From: Kordiimonadaceae bacterium
GTDB taxonomy: Bacteria; Pseudomonadota; Alphaproteobacteria; Sphingomonadales; Kordiimonadaceae
Assembly: GCA_017640725.1 (NCBI GenBank)
Contig: JAEPQB010000001.1
Span: 1,116,001-1,180,000 of the forward strand
Reading direction: 5' to 3'
DNA length: 64,000 nt
Shown: positions 1-8,126 of the stretch, piece after piece
How the letters are laid out: each line of letters opens with the position of its first letter
Numbering within the stretch: position 1 is the stretch's first letter
Notes under the pieces: model-generated
What the model was told of the DNA's origin: nothing
Databases searched by the model: none
The model's input: the letters and a program-made list of their open reading frames with translations, nothing else
Position numbers and translations under genes: made by a program

Positions 1-177
1 AATAATGTTGCCCAACAAAACAATCAGGAACAGCGTAGCGGCAGCCACGGCGGAAAGACCGAGACCCCTGAACAACCGGTCCATCCAATAACGCCTGTTC
101 AGTCGCGCCTTCATCTGAGGCGACGCCCAGTCCACTTGCTGCATCGCTGGCGGCATATGTTCGTCGTTGTCATTCAT
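1..177 (-). CDS. pstA: Phosphate ABC transporter permease PstA, 5' end only
   Basis: Only the first 59 codons are present; the gene runs off the left edge of the window. The visible part has a hydrophilic N-terminus of about 35 residues ending in a basic stretch (RLNRRYWMDR), then the start of a membrane helix rich in Ala, Leu and Val. PstA is one of the two inner-membrane permease subunits of the high-affinity phosphate importer. Its ATG overlaps the end of pstC by 8 bases, so the two are translationally coupled. The call rests mainly on position after pstS and pstC and on the permease-like N-terminus; the transport domain itself is outside the window. Confidence 0.8.
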   Translation of the reverse strand, partial: MNDNDEHMPPAMQQVDWASPQMKARLNRRYWMDRLFRGLGLSAVAAATLFLIVLLGNII

Positions 178-1549
178 AAACTTGCCTGTAGCGTCGCACC
201 AAACGCAGCGCAAAAATGTTGAATACCAGCGTGGTGAGGAACAGCGCCAAACCAAGTGCAAAGGCAGACAGTGTTTTTGCGCTGTTGAACTCTTGGTCGC
301 CCGTCAACAACGCCACGATTTGCACCGTTACAGTGGTAACAGCTTCCAATGGATTGGCGGTCAGGTTCGGCCGCATACCAGCCGCCATGACGACGATCAT
401 GGTTTCCCCGACAGCCCGACTAATAGCGAGCAAAAACGAACTGATAATGCCTGGCAGGGCGGCCGGTATGATAACCCGGGCAATGGTTTCTGCAGGCGTG
501 GCACCAAGGGCCAAGGATCCCTGTTTCATTGAATCTGGCACAGCTGTTATCGCATCGTCTGACAAAGAAGACACAAAAGGAATTATCATTATGCCCATCA
601 CCAGGCCTGCAGCCAGTGCACTTTCACTCGCCACATCAAGACCAAAAACTGCGCCATGGTTCCGCAGCATGGGGGCAACCGTAAGGGCTGCAAAAAATCC
701 ATAAACAACGGTTGGGATACCGGCGAGAATTTCCAGTAGCGGCTTGGCAAAACCACGAAGCGCAGGGCCCGCGTATTGGGTAAGATAAATCGCAGACAGA
801 AGACCGATGGGCCCTGCCACACACATAGCGACAAAGCTGATCAAAAATGTACCCGCAAAAAGCGGCACCGCCCCAAATGAGCCTTCAGCGGCGATCTGGT
901 CCACACGCAGTGCGGTTTGCGGACTCCATTTCAAACCGAAAACAAATTCAGCAATCGGCACCTGTTGGAAAAACCTCAGGCTTTCAAAAATGAGCGAGGC
1001 AACAATGCCAATAGTAATTCCAATCGCCACAAACGAACTGACCGCAAGCAACACCAGCAGCACCTGTTCATATCTCGCTCTGGCCCTGAACTTGCGCCCT
1101 ACTTTATTGGTGGCGTAAAAATACCCAGCCGCGGCAATGCCTACAGCCAGTGCCAGCGTGGCTGCGACACCCTGCTGATACAGCGAATTGAACCGGGTGG
1201 CCGCGGACAGTATTGTTTCGTCCGTTTCGATAGCAGAGCCGTTTTCTGCCACAAGCCGAATACGATTGATGAGGAGGTCAATCCGCTCGGCATTGGCGGC
1301 AACAGTCTCCTGAGGCAATCCTGAAAGAATCAGGTTTTCGACAATCAATTTACCTGTTGTTACCCAAAGCAACAGAACCAGCAAACTGGGCAAACTCACG
1401 ACAACTGCCGCATAATAGCCGTGGTATCTTGGCAAGGAGTGCAGCTGATCGGTGGCACCTGAAACCAGCGCAACCGACCTTTGCCGCACAGCGACAAAAG
1501 CGAACAGGCCTAACAAGGCAATCACGACAAAAATTGTTGCATTGGTCAC
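170..1549 (-). CDS. pstC: Phosphate ABC transporter permease PstC
   Basis: Inner-membrane permease subunit of the PstSCAB phosphate importer, 459 residues. It starts with GTG. One N-terminal helix (residues 3-22) and a second near 45-66 precede a periplasmic loop of about 60 residues, then more helices and the conserved binding-protein-dependent permease domain in the C-terminal half, including the EAA-like stretch around AVGETMIVVMAAG. At about 460 residues it is longer than the roughly 320-residue E. coli protein; the extra N-terminal helices and loop are typical of many alphaproteobacterial PstC. It lies 106 bases after pstS and overlaps pstA, so it belongs to one operon with both. Confidence 0.95.
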   Translation of the reverse strand: MTNATIFVVIALLGLFAFVAVRQRSVALVSGATDQLHSLPRYHGYYAAVVVSLPSLLVLLLWVTTGKLIVENLILSGLPQETVAANAERIDLLINRIRLVAENGSAIETDETILSAATRFNSLYQQGVAATLALAVGIAAAGYFYATNKVGRKFRARARYEQVLLVLLAVSSFVAIGITIGIVASLIFESLRFFQQVPIAEFVFGLKWSPQTALRVDQIAAEGSFGAVPLFAGTFLISFVAMCVAGPIGLLSAIYLTQYAGPALRGFAKPLLEILAGIPTVVYGFFAALTVAPMLRNHGAVFGLDVASESALAAGLVMGIMIIPFVSSLSDDAITAVPDSMKQGSLALGATPAETIARVIIPAALPGIISSFLLAISRAVGETMIVVMAAGMRPNLTANPLEAVTTVTVQIVALLTGDQEFNSAKTLSAFALGLALFLTTLVFNIFALRLVRRYRQVYE

Positions 1550-1655
1550 GGGAGCACACTCCGCGCATCTAATGGGCCTGCAGCCGCTTCTCGCTCAATC
1601 AAGACAATCAGGGTGCGGTTGCAGTCAATCATCATCGGTTCTCGATCGTTGCACC

Positions 1656-2729
1656 TTAGTTGAGCTCAAGGCTCACGAGGCCATTTACAGACGCCAACGA
1701 AGCCGAGCGCTCATCTTCGGACAAGGGTATGAGGCCACGGTCAAGCAAATAGCCAAAGTCTCCTGATGCACGTTCACTGATGAATTCACGGATGAATTCC
1801 TGAATGCCTGGCACAACGCCAATGTGCGCTTTTTTGGCATATAGAAAAAGTGAACGGGAAATTGGATAAGAACCTTCTGCAATGGCATCAAAGGTAGGTG
1901 CGAGATAAGGCCCGCCTTGCGCCGATATCGGGTAGGCCTGCAAAATATCAGTATTTTGGCTCAAGAAACTGTATCCGAAAATTCCAATTGCCCTTTCATT
2001 GCCAATGATTTTTTGCACGATCAGGTTATCGTTCTCGCCAGCCGCCACATACGCGCCGTCTTCCCGCACAGACCGACAAAGAGACAGAAATCGAAAAGGA
2101 TCTTCTTTTTCAAGCGCCAACATTCCTTCAAAACTGCGGCAGCCGCCTTCTATGGCGATTGCATTAAATGCATCTCGGGTCCCCGACGTTGGAGGTGGCC
2201 CCAGAACGGCGATTTCAATACGCGGCAGACTAGGGTCGATATCACTCCAAAACTTATAGGGGTTTTCAATCATATTGTTGGCACCGCCGTCGGTGCCTGG
2301 TGCGGGCACCTGGGCCGCAAGTGCCAAATATAAATCCCGCAAGCGCAGGCGCATGGCGGGTGCGCCTTTAGCGGCCGCAAGGACAATACCGTCAAACCCA
2401 ATTTTGACTTCCACAACGTCTTCAACGCCGTTGTTGCTGCATACGTCGAGCTCAATGCGCTTGATGCGACGCGAGGCATTCACCACATCTGGAAAATTGG
2501 TCCCAATACCAGCGCAAAACAGTTTCAGTCCGCCGCCCGTGCCCGTGGCTTCCACTATTGGCGTTTTAAAGGGACTGCTGTTGCCGAACTCCTCGGCTGC
2601 GGCGGTTGAAAACGGGAAAACCGTCGAGGACCCAACCACGCGGATATTGTCCTGGGCGCGCACAGACAGGGATCCAAGCAACAAAATTGCAGCTGTTCCC
2701 ATCAAGGCTTTTTGGACAAAGTTTCGCAC
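1656..2729 (-). CDS. pstS: Periplasmic phosphate-binding protein PstS
   Basis: Phosphate-binding component of the Pst importer, 357 residues. A signal peptide (residues 1-25, ending SVRAQ) precedes the mature start DNIRVVGSSTVFPF, where the VVGSSTV segment is the classic first phosphate-binding loop. Later the stretch PPPTSGTRDAF supplies the second loop (SGTRD). It starts with GTG, preceded by AGGGA at 7 bases. It is the first gene of the pstSCA operon and carries a Pho box about 117 bases upstream, so induction by phosphate starvation through PhoB is expected. The 106-base gap to pstC shows no convincing terminator. Confidence 0.95.
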   Translation of the reverse strand: MRNFVQKALMGTAAILLLGSLSVRAQDNIRVVGSSTVFPFSTAAAEEFGNSSPFKTPIVEATGTGGGLKLFCAGIGTNFPDVVNASRRIKRIELDVCSNNGVEDVVEVKIGFDGIVLAAAKGAPAMRLRLRDLYLALAAQVPAPGTDGGANNMIENPYKFWSDIDPSLPRIEIAVLGPPPTSGTRDAFNAIAIEGGCRSFEGMLALEKEDPFRFLSLCRSVREDGAYVAAGENDNLIVQKIIGNERAIGIFGYSFLSQNTDILQAYPISAQGGPYLAPTFDAIAEGSYPISRSLFLYAKKAHIGVVPGIQEFIREFISERASGDFGYLLDRGLIPLSEDERSASLASVNGLVSLELN

Positions 2730-2845
2730 AGTCGTTCCCTAGAGCTAGAGCAGCACAAATGGCTGCTGAACACCCAACCGATAGAAACTTGTGAACTCAC
2801 ACAGATGTACCGATCTTGAGCATTGGGCTCTGGTACTGACCCGCT

Positions 2846-2863
2846 GTTACATTTTGATGACAT
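2846..2863 (-). promoter_or_regulatory. Pho box (PhoB-binding direct repeat) for pstS
   Basis: On the minus strand the sequence is ATGTCAT CAAA ATGTAAC, two heptamers separated by 4 bases. Against the PhoB consensus CTGTCAT-N4-CTGTCAY the first heptamer matches 6 of 7 and the second 5 of 7. It lies 117 bases upstream of the pstS start, in the correct orientation. Confidence 0.7.
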
Positions 2864-2915
2864 ACTTCCCATAATATGGTCGTGGTGCTGCCGTCACCGA
2901 AGAATGTGATCAAAA

Positions 2916-2932
2916 CTGGCCTATTGGGCCAG
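2916..2932. repeat. Short perfect inverted repeat upstream of the PQQ dehydrogenase
   Basis: CTGGCC and GGCCAG separated by TATTG, 44 bases upstream of the dehydrogenase ATG. It could be an operator or a leader hairpin; no bound factor can be named. Confidence 0.4.
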
Positions 2933-2976
2933 AAACGCTAGATTAGAAGAAGGGATATTTGTCTGGGGAGAGGTTC

Positions 2977-5133
2977 ATGTCACTCAAGGTAGGTCTATCG
3001 ACAGTTGCGGGCATATGCTTGCTTGGATTGGCAGCCTGTTCGGCGCCGCAAGAAGCCACCAACGATTCGGCAAGTGACAAGTTTGCGGATGTCGACACGC
3101 AGCGCATTATTGATGCCTCACCTGCAGCAGAGTGGCTGTCCTATGGTGGCGGATATGACGAGAAGCGCCACTCCAGCCTCACGCAAATCAATCGTGAAAC
3201 GGTTTCCACCCTGGGCGTTGCCTGGACATACGACCTTGCGACCAATCGCGGCGTTGAAGCAACGCCAATCGTAGTCGACAGAACTATGTATGTGACATCG
3301 GCCTGGTCACACGTATACGCGCTGGATGCGGCAACTGGCGCTGAGCTCTGGACTTATGACCCTGCCGTTGACAAAAGCGTCGGCGTCAAGGCTTGCTGTG
3401 ACGTGGTAAACCGCGGTGTGGCCGTATATGAAGGCAAAGTATTTGTTGGGGTGATCGACGGCAGGCTTGAAGCACTCGACGCGAAAACAGGGGCCGTTGT
3501 TTGGAGCAAGGTCACTGTTGACCAGAGCAAACCCTATACAATCACAGGTGCGCCGCGCGTTGTCGACGGCCTTGTGTTGATCGGTAATGGTGGCGCTGAA
3601 CTTGGCGTGCGCGGCTATCTCTCCGCATATAACGCAGAAACGGGTGATTTGGTTTGGCGCTTTTACACAGTGCCAAACCCCGAAAAGCAACCAGACGGTG
3701 CTGCGTCCGACGCAGCATTCCAGTCCGTTGGCAACATCACTTGGGGCGATGAGGGTGCCTGGGTCACCGACGGTGGCGGCGGCACGGTTTGGGACAGCAT
3801 TGTCTATGACGCACCAAACCAGCAGATCATTTTCGGTGTGGGCAATGGCTCGCCGTGGAACCAAAAGGTGCGCGACCCTGCGGGCGGAGACAATCTGTTC
3901 CTGTCGTCGATTGTGGCCGTTGACGTCAAAACGGGTACGTACAAATGGCACTTCCAAACCACGCCCGGTGATAATTGGGATTATACCGCTACACAATCCA
4001 TCATTCTGGCTGAGCTTCCTTTGGGCGAAAACGGCGCCAATCGCCGCGTTGTGATGCAGGCGCCAAAAAACGGCTTCTTCTATGTTTTGGACGCTGAAAC
4101 CGGCGAGTTTCTCTCAGGAACACCCTTCGTACCCATGAACTGGGCACAGGGCCTCGATGAAAACGGGCGGCCTATTGAAATTGCAGATGCACGGTACGGT
4201 GAGGTTCCTTATTTGCAGCTGCCTGGACCAGTAGGAGCACACAATTGGCAACCTATGGCTTTTAATCCAGAGGAGAAACTGGCTTACATCCCCGCGCATG
4301 AAATTCCACAAGCCTACAGCTTTGATCCGCGGTGGGCGATTAAACCCACAAAATGGAATACTGGTACTGACTTTTCGGCAGAAATTCCGCTAGACATACC
4401 GCCGGGGGTCATGAAGTTTATTCGAGCCAGTCATAAGGGCCGTTTGATCGCCTGGGACCCAATTAGCCAGGCACCGCGCTGGATCGTTGAGCATAAAAAC
4501 GCATGGAATGGTGGCGTGCTATCCACCGCTGGCGGCCTAGTTTTTCAAGGAACTATGGAAGGGGACTTTACTGCGTACAACGCTGCCAATGGAGACAAAA
4601 TATGGTCACATGCACTTAAGTCCGGCGCAGCATCAGGTCCCGGCACCTATGAGATAGATGGTGAGCAATATGTGACGATCACGACTGGTTGGGGTTCATT
4701 GTATTCATTGGTTGCGGGCTATGACTATGATGTAAAGGTGTCGCCTACAGTGGGCAAAGTAGTAACTTTCAAGTTGGGTGCAAATGGTACTATTCCGGCA
4801 GCTGACTTCATTCCAATTGACCGGTCCGTCAAAGCCGAACGTTTTGGAACGGATCAACAAATACAAGATGGCCTAGTTCACTTTTCTAGAAACTGTATGG
4901 TTTGCCACGGACCTTTTGCCATCAGTTCTGGCGTATTGCCCGACCTTCGGTGGTCAGATTACTCCGGCAACGCGGACGCCTGGCAGGCTGTGGTGCATGA
5001 AGGGGTGCTTTCTGACGCAGGCATGATTGGTTTTGGTGATTTATTGTCGGTTGAGGAAGTCGAAGCCATCCGCGCCTATGTGGTTGCGCAAGCTCACAAT
5101 ACACTGGACCAGGAAGCCGCCGCCTCTCGCTAA
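2977..5133 (+). CDS. PQQ-dependent alcohol dehydrogenase with C-terminal cytochrome c (quinohaemoprotein lipoprotein)
   Basis: Oxidises alcohols in the periplasm and passes electrons to a fused haem c. The ATG at 2977 is chosen over an upstream TTG because GGGGAGAGG lies just before it. The 718-residue protein has a lipoprotein signal with lipobox LAAC (Cys21). It then has an eight-bladed PQQ propeller with the vicinal disulfide Cys140-Cys141 (KACCDVV), the active-site segment GDNWDYT (Asp332, Asp335) and Trp-docking repeats. A C-terminal cytochrome c domain has CMVCH at 640-644. This layout is that of type II quinohaemoprotein ADHs in the methanol/ethanol family. No PQQ biosynthesis genes are in the window. 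The stop overlaps the convergent gene by 4 bases. Confidence 0.93.
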   Translation: MSLKVGLSTVAGICLLGLAACSAPQEATNDSASDKFADVDTQRIIDASPAAEWLSYGGGYDEKRHSSLTQINRETVSTLGVAWTYDLATNRGVEATPIVVDRTMYVTSAWSHVYALDAATGAELWTYDPAVDKSVGVKACCDVVNRGVAVYEGKVFVGVIDGRLEALDAKTGAVVWSKVTVDQSKPYTITGAPRVVDGLVLIGNGGAELGVRGYLSAYNAETGDLVWRFYTVPNPEKQPDGAASDAAFQSVGNITWGDEGAWVTDGGGGTVWDSIVYDAPNQQIIFGVGNGSPWNQKVRDPAGGDNLFLSSIVAVDVKTGTYKWHFQTTPGDNWDYTATQSIILAELPLGENGANRRVVMQAPKNGFFYVLDAETGEFLSGTPFVPMNWAQGLDENGRPIEIADARYGEVPYLQLPGPVGAHNWQPMAFNPEEKLAYIPAHEIPQAYSFDPRWAIKPTKWNTGTDFSAEIPLDIPPGVMKFIRASHKGRLIAWDPISQAPRWIVEHKNAWNGGVLSTAGGLVFQGTMEGDFTAYNAANGDKIWSHALKSGAASGPGTYEIDGEQYVTITTGWGSLYSLVAGYDYDVKVSPTVGKVVTFKLGANGTIPAADFIPIDRSVKAERFGTDQQIQDGLVHFSRNCMVCHGPFAISSGVLPDLRWSDYSGNADAWQAVVHEGVLSDAGMIGFGDLLSVEEVEAIRAYVVAQAHNTLDQEAAASR

Positions 5134-6470
5134 AGTATCAAGAGCGCGGCTGCCCACAAAAGCGGAAACAGGATCAGTGTGCGTAGCAGAAATATTTTGA
5201 CGAGCCCTCCAAAACCCAACGGGAGGCTGGAGCGCAATATGATCACGCCCACCTCAGACATATAAATCAGCTGCGAAACTGACAGGCCCGCGAGCACAAA
5301 GCGGGCCACTTCGCTTTCCAACGGCGCGGCGATCAGGGCGGGCAACAACAGTTCCAGAAAGCCCGCCACAAATCCCGGCGCGGTTGCTGCAGCCATCGGG
5401 AAATCCATGAGAGTCAACACTTGCGCGAAAGGCCATGATAACCAAGTCATTGTGGGCGTGTGAAAAACAAGCACGCTACCGAGCGTCGCAATCGCGATTG
5501 ATGGGCCAATAACGCGCGACAAGGTGACGAGTGCGGTTCGCGCTCCGCCTACCAACAGGTTCGGCACCGGCGGTGCACCCACTGCTGTCGCAGTTGCCTG
5601 GTCAACGGCCCAGCCAACGGTGCTGGCACCGGTTGGAACCACTTCTTCTATGTCGCCGGGCGAATCTTCAAAATATGTTTCCGGCATTCTGCGCAGCGGT
5701 CTAAGCCGCACAGTAATGGTCGCGCATATCAAGCAGCAGGCGACCATGCTCAGATACCAGGGGAAAAAGATATGATCGACTTTGGCAACACTCGCCACAA
5801 CCAGGCTAAAAGGCAGGGACACAATAGAAAAATTGGTCGCAATTGAAACCGCTTCACGTGCGCTGTAGCGCCCTTCTTCATACTGTCGGATTGTCAGCAA
5901 CAGTCCAACGGAAGAGGCAGCCACGAGCGATGAGGTTGCATCAATCGCCGATCGCCCGGGCAACGTGAAGAGCGTCGCAAAAGACTTGCGCAGCAACGTA
6001 CCGGTAAACTCTAGCAGGCCAAAGTCCGTCAGAAACGGCAGAAGAACACAGGCTGTGCCAACCGTAAAAAACAGCTCCGGTCCGATAATCGAGACGACAG
6101 TACCGCCAGTATCCTGGCCCCAAATCACACTTGGCCCGATCTGAAAATAAACCGCGATCGCGACAAAAGAGCCCAGCACTCTCAGCGCGAGCCATATCGG
6201 GGGCGTATCGAACATAGCAGCGAGAAGCGGCGTGTCAGTTATCCAACGGGGCCGAACAGCAAGATACACGGCGCCACCAACAGCTGTCATGACAATAAAG
6301 CCTGCGATAAATTCAAGCATCCAGGCGTTAAACGGAATTTGCACCACATCCATGATAAGGCCGAGGACTATGGTGCTTTTGCCTTCAACCGTGACAGGCA
6401 CCAGAAAAATCAAAATACCCAGGAGCGAAAACCCCAAGAATTTTAAGAGTGCGCCACCGTCATGCTTCAT
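5130..6470 (-). CDS. YjiH family / nucleoside-recognition (GATE) domain membrane protein
   Basis: A 446-residue polytopic inner-membrane protein with about 10 hydrophobic segments and a hydrophilic loop near residues 255-300. The N-terminus (LKFLGFSLLGILIFLVPV) and the segment SVGLLLTIRQYEEGRYSAREA, with its charged turn inside the GATE fold, resemble the YjiH family, whose substrate is not established. It is convergent with the PQQ dehydrogenase and 8 bases downstream of the PAS_5 gene on the same strand, so the two may be cotranscribed. No transport specificity can be read from the sequence. Confidence 0.75.
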   Translation of the reverse strand: MKHDGGALLKFLGFSLLGILIFLVPVTVEGKSTIVLGLIMDVVQIPFNAWMLEFIAGFIVMTAVGGAVYLAVRPRWITDTPLLAAMFDTPPIWLALRVLGSFVAIAVYFQIGPSVIWGQDTGGTVVSIIGPELFFTVGTACVLLPFLTDFGLLEFTGTLLRKSFATLFTLPGRSAIDATSSLVAASSVGLLLTIRQYEEGRYSAREAVSIATNFSIVSLPFSLVVASVAKVDHIFFPWYLSMVACCLICATITVRLRPLRRMPETYFEDSPGDIEEVVPTGASTVGWAVDQATATAVGAPPVPNLLVGGARTALVTLSRVIGPSIAIATLGSVLVFHTPTMTWLSWPFAQVLTLMDFPMAAATAPGFVAGFLELLLPALIAAPLESEVARFVLAGLSVSQLIYMSEVGVIILRSSLPLGFGGLVKIFLLRTLILFPLLWAAALLIL

Positions 6471-6478
6471 ACATTTGG

Positions 6479-7027
6479 CTACTCTTTGAGGTTGACGAGC
6501 AACAGTTCATCCTGCGCCCGAGACACAATACCGTCTGTCGATGCCTCTTCGACGCTGAAACCATCTAACGTGGTGTCATAGGTTCCGATGAATATTTTTG
6601 GTTCGCCTGCTTTGTTCAGCAGTGGCAGAAAGAAAGCCCGACAACGCACTCGCTGGCCATTTGGCGCTATGGCAATGTCATCCGAATAGCAGCCACAAGG
6701 CCTCGATATCACTTCCTGATATATCAGTTTCCGCGCTTTTGCCGTTTCGGGGTCTATAAGGTCAAACAGGTTGGCCCCGACATCTTCGTTTGGCCAAACT
6801 TTGTCGTGATCGCCGCCGACCACCCTGACACGCTGTGTGTTTTCATCCACATATTCACTCATGGCCAAGGTTGGCAATATGGAGGTAAGGCGCGATGGTC
6901 GGAAGTCTGCATGGGCAGGAACCAACTTGCCTGTGCTTTGCGCCAATTCGCGCCAATAATCCCAAAGTATTTTGTGAATTCCGGTTGGCGCATACTGCGC
7001 CGCACTGACTTCCTGTACAGAAACCAT
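6479..7027 (-). CDS. PAS_5 (PF07310-type) domain protein
   Basis: A single-domain protein of 182 residues. The segment HKILWDYWRELAQSTGKLVPAHADFRPSR, cited here only as a region, and the later stretch containing MSEY are typical openings of the PAS_5 family, which is abundant in Rhodospirillales and Kordiimonas-like alphaproteobacteria. The C-terminal half completes the PAS fold (RCRAFFLPLLNKAG). It carries no kinase, cyclase or HTH domain. The ATG at 7027 is preferred over a TTG six codons upstream because AAGGGGGTG precedes it by 6 bases. It lies just upstream of the YjiH-type gene and is divergent from the ABC transporter genes. Confidence 0.75.
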   Translation of the reverse strand: MVSVQEVSAAQYAPTGIHKILWDYWRELAQSTGKLVPAHADFRPSRLTSILPTLAMSEYVDENTQRVRVVGGDHDKVWPNEDVGANLFDLIDPETAKARKLIYQEVISRPCGCYSDDIAIAPNGQRVRCRAFFLPLLNKAGEPKIFIGTYDTTLDGFSVEEASTDGIVSRAQDELLLVNLKE

Positions 7028-7121
7028 GAACACCCCCTTGATCAAGTCACGGTATCAGGCTGCACCAACCTTCACAAGACACTGAGACGAAAGAGCCCAT
7101 GCTACAATTCGTTCATGACCA

Positions 7122-7150
7122 TTGACTTTCTGTTTTACGATAATTATTTG
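7122..7150 (+). promoter_or_regulatory. Candidate sigma-70 promoter for the ABC/peptidase operon
   Basis: TTGACT and TATTTG separated by 17 bases, 66 bases upstream of the ABC ATPase start and on its strand. The -35 box is good and the -10 box is weak. Confidence 0.35.
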
Positions 7151-7164
7151 ATGAAAAATAACAA

Positions 7165-7187
7165 CGCCCGAACAAAGAAGTCGGGCG
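7165..7187 (+). repeat. Leader hairpin in front of the ABC ATPase gene
   Basis: A perfect 7-bp inverted repeat, CGCCCGA and TCGGGCG around a 9-base loop, downstream of the candidate promoter and 28 bases before the ATG. There is no T-run, so it is not an obvious terminator; it may be a mRNA-stabilising or regulatory stem. Confidence 0.5.
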
Positions 7188-7215
7188 AGGAAACGACACA
7201 CGCAAGGGGATCAAC

Positions 7216-8115
7216 ATGTTATCTATCCAAAACCTGACCCACACCTATCCAAATGGTGTGCAAGCACTCAAGAATGTTACGCTCGATATTCCAAAAGGCA
7301 TGTTTGGCCTGCTGGGACCAAACGGCGCGGGCAAATCATCGCTGATGCGCACCATTGCAACGCTTCAGCAACCTACATCTGGCAGTATCACTTTTGGCGA
7401 CATTGATGTGCTGAGTGAGCCAGACAGTATTCGCCGTACCCTTGGCTATTTGCCGCAGGACTTTGGTGTTTATCCGCGCGGCTCTGCTTATGAGCTTCTG
7501 GATCATCTGGCGATCCTGAAGGGCATTACCAACCACAAGGAACGCAAGGAAGTGGTTGAAGGCTTGCTGGTGCAAACAAATCTGTTTGACGCCCGCAAGA
7601 AAAAGCTTTCCACCTATTCTGGCGGCATGCGCCAGCGCTTTGGTATTGCACAGGCCCTTATTGGCGGCCCGCGGCTGATTATTGTGGATGAACCCACGGC
7701 TGGCCTTGACCCGGAGGAGCGCAACCGCTTCCACAACCTGCTTGCCGAAATTGGTGAAGAAGTCGTGGTGATCCTGTCGACCCATATCGTGGATGATGTG
7801 GCGGACCTTTGCCCCAATATGGCGATTTTAGCCGCGGGTCAGATCATCAAAAAAGGCACCCCAACCGAGCTTGTGCAAGCTATCAAAGGCCAGGTTTGGA
7901 AAAAGGTGATCGAACGGGATCAGCTCGATGCTTACAAAGACAATCACAATGTGATTTCTTCGCACCTGACCATGGGCCAGACAGTCATTTTTGTGAATGC
8001 CGACGCAAACCCGGGCGACGGGTTTGAAGCGTCTGAGCCCACCCTTGAAGACGTATATTTCTCTGCAATTGCCGAAAGCCGCAATGGCCACGGCGCTGCA
8101 GACGCAGCCGCGTAA
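7216..8115 (+). CDS. ABC transporter ATP-binding protein
   Basis: Nucleotide-binding subunit, 299 residues. Walker A is GPNGAGKS (34-41), the signature SGGMRQR (135-141), and Walker B LIIVDEPTAGLD (from 154). The C-terminal tail of about 80 residues is typical of ABC-2 (drug/lipid/Na+ type) ATPases. It is followed 11 bases later by a permease fused to an M1 peptidase, with AAGGAGA at the junction, so the pair forms one transporter. The cargo is unknown. Confidence 0.93.
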   Translation: MLSIQNLTHTYPNGVQALKNVTLDIPKGMFGLLGPNGAGKSSLMRTIATLQQPTSGSITFGDIDVLSEPDSIRRTLGYLPQDFGVYPRGSAYELLDHLAILKGITNHKERKEVVEGLLVQTNLFDARKKKLSTYSGGMRQRFGIAQALIGGPRLIIVDEPTAGLDPEERNRFHNLLAEIGEEVVVILSTHIVDDVADLCPNMAILAAGQIIKKGTPTELVQAIKGQVWKKVIERDQLDAYKDNHNVISSHLTMGQTVIFVNADANPGDGFEASEPTLEDVYFSAIAESRNGHGAADAAA

Positions 8116-8126
8116 GGAGACCTGCC

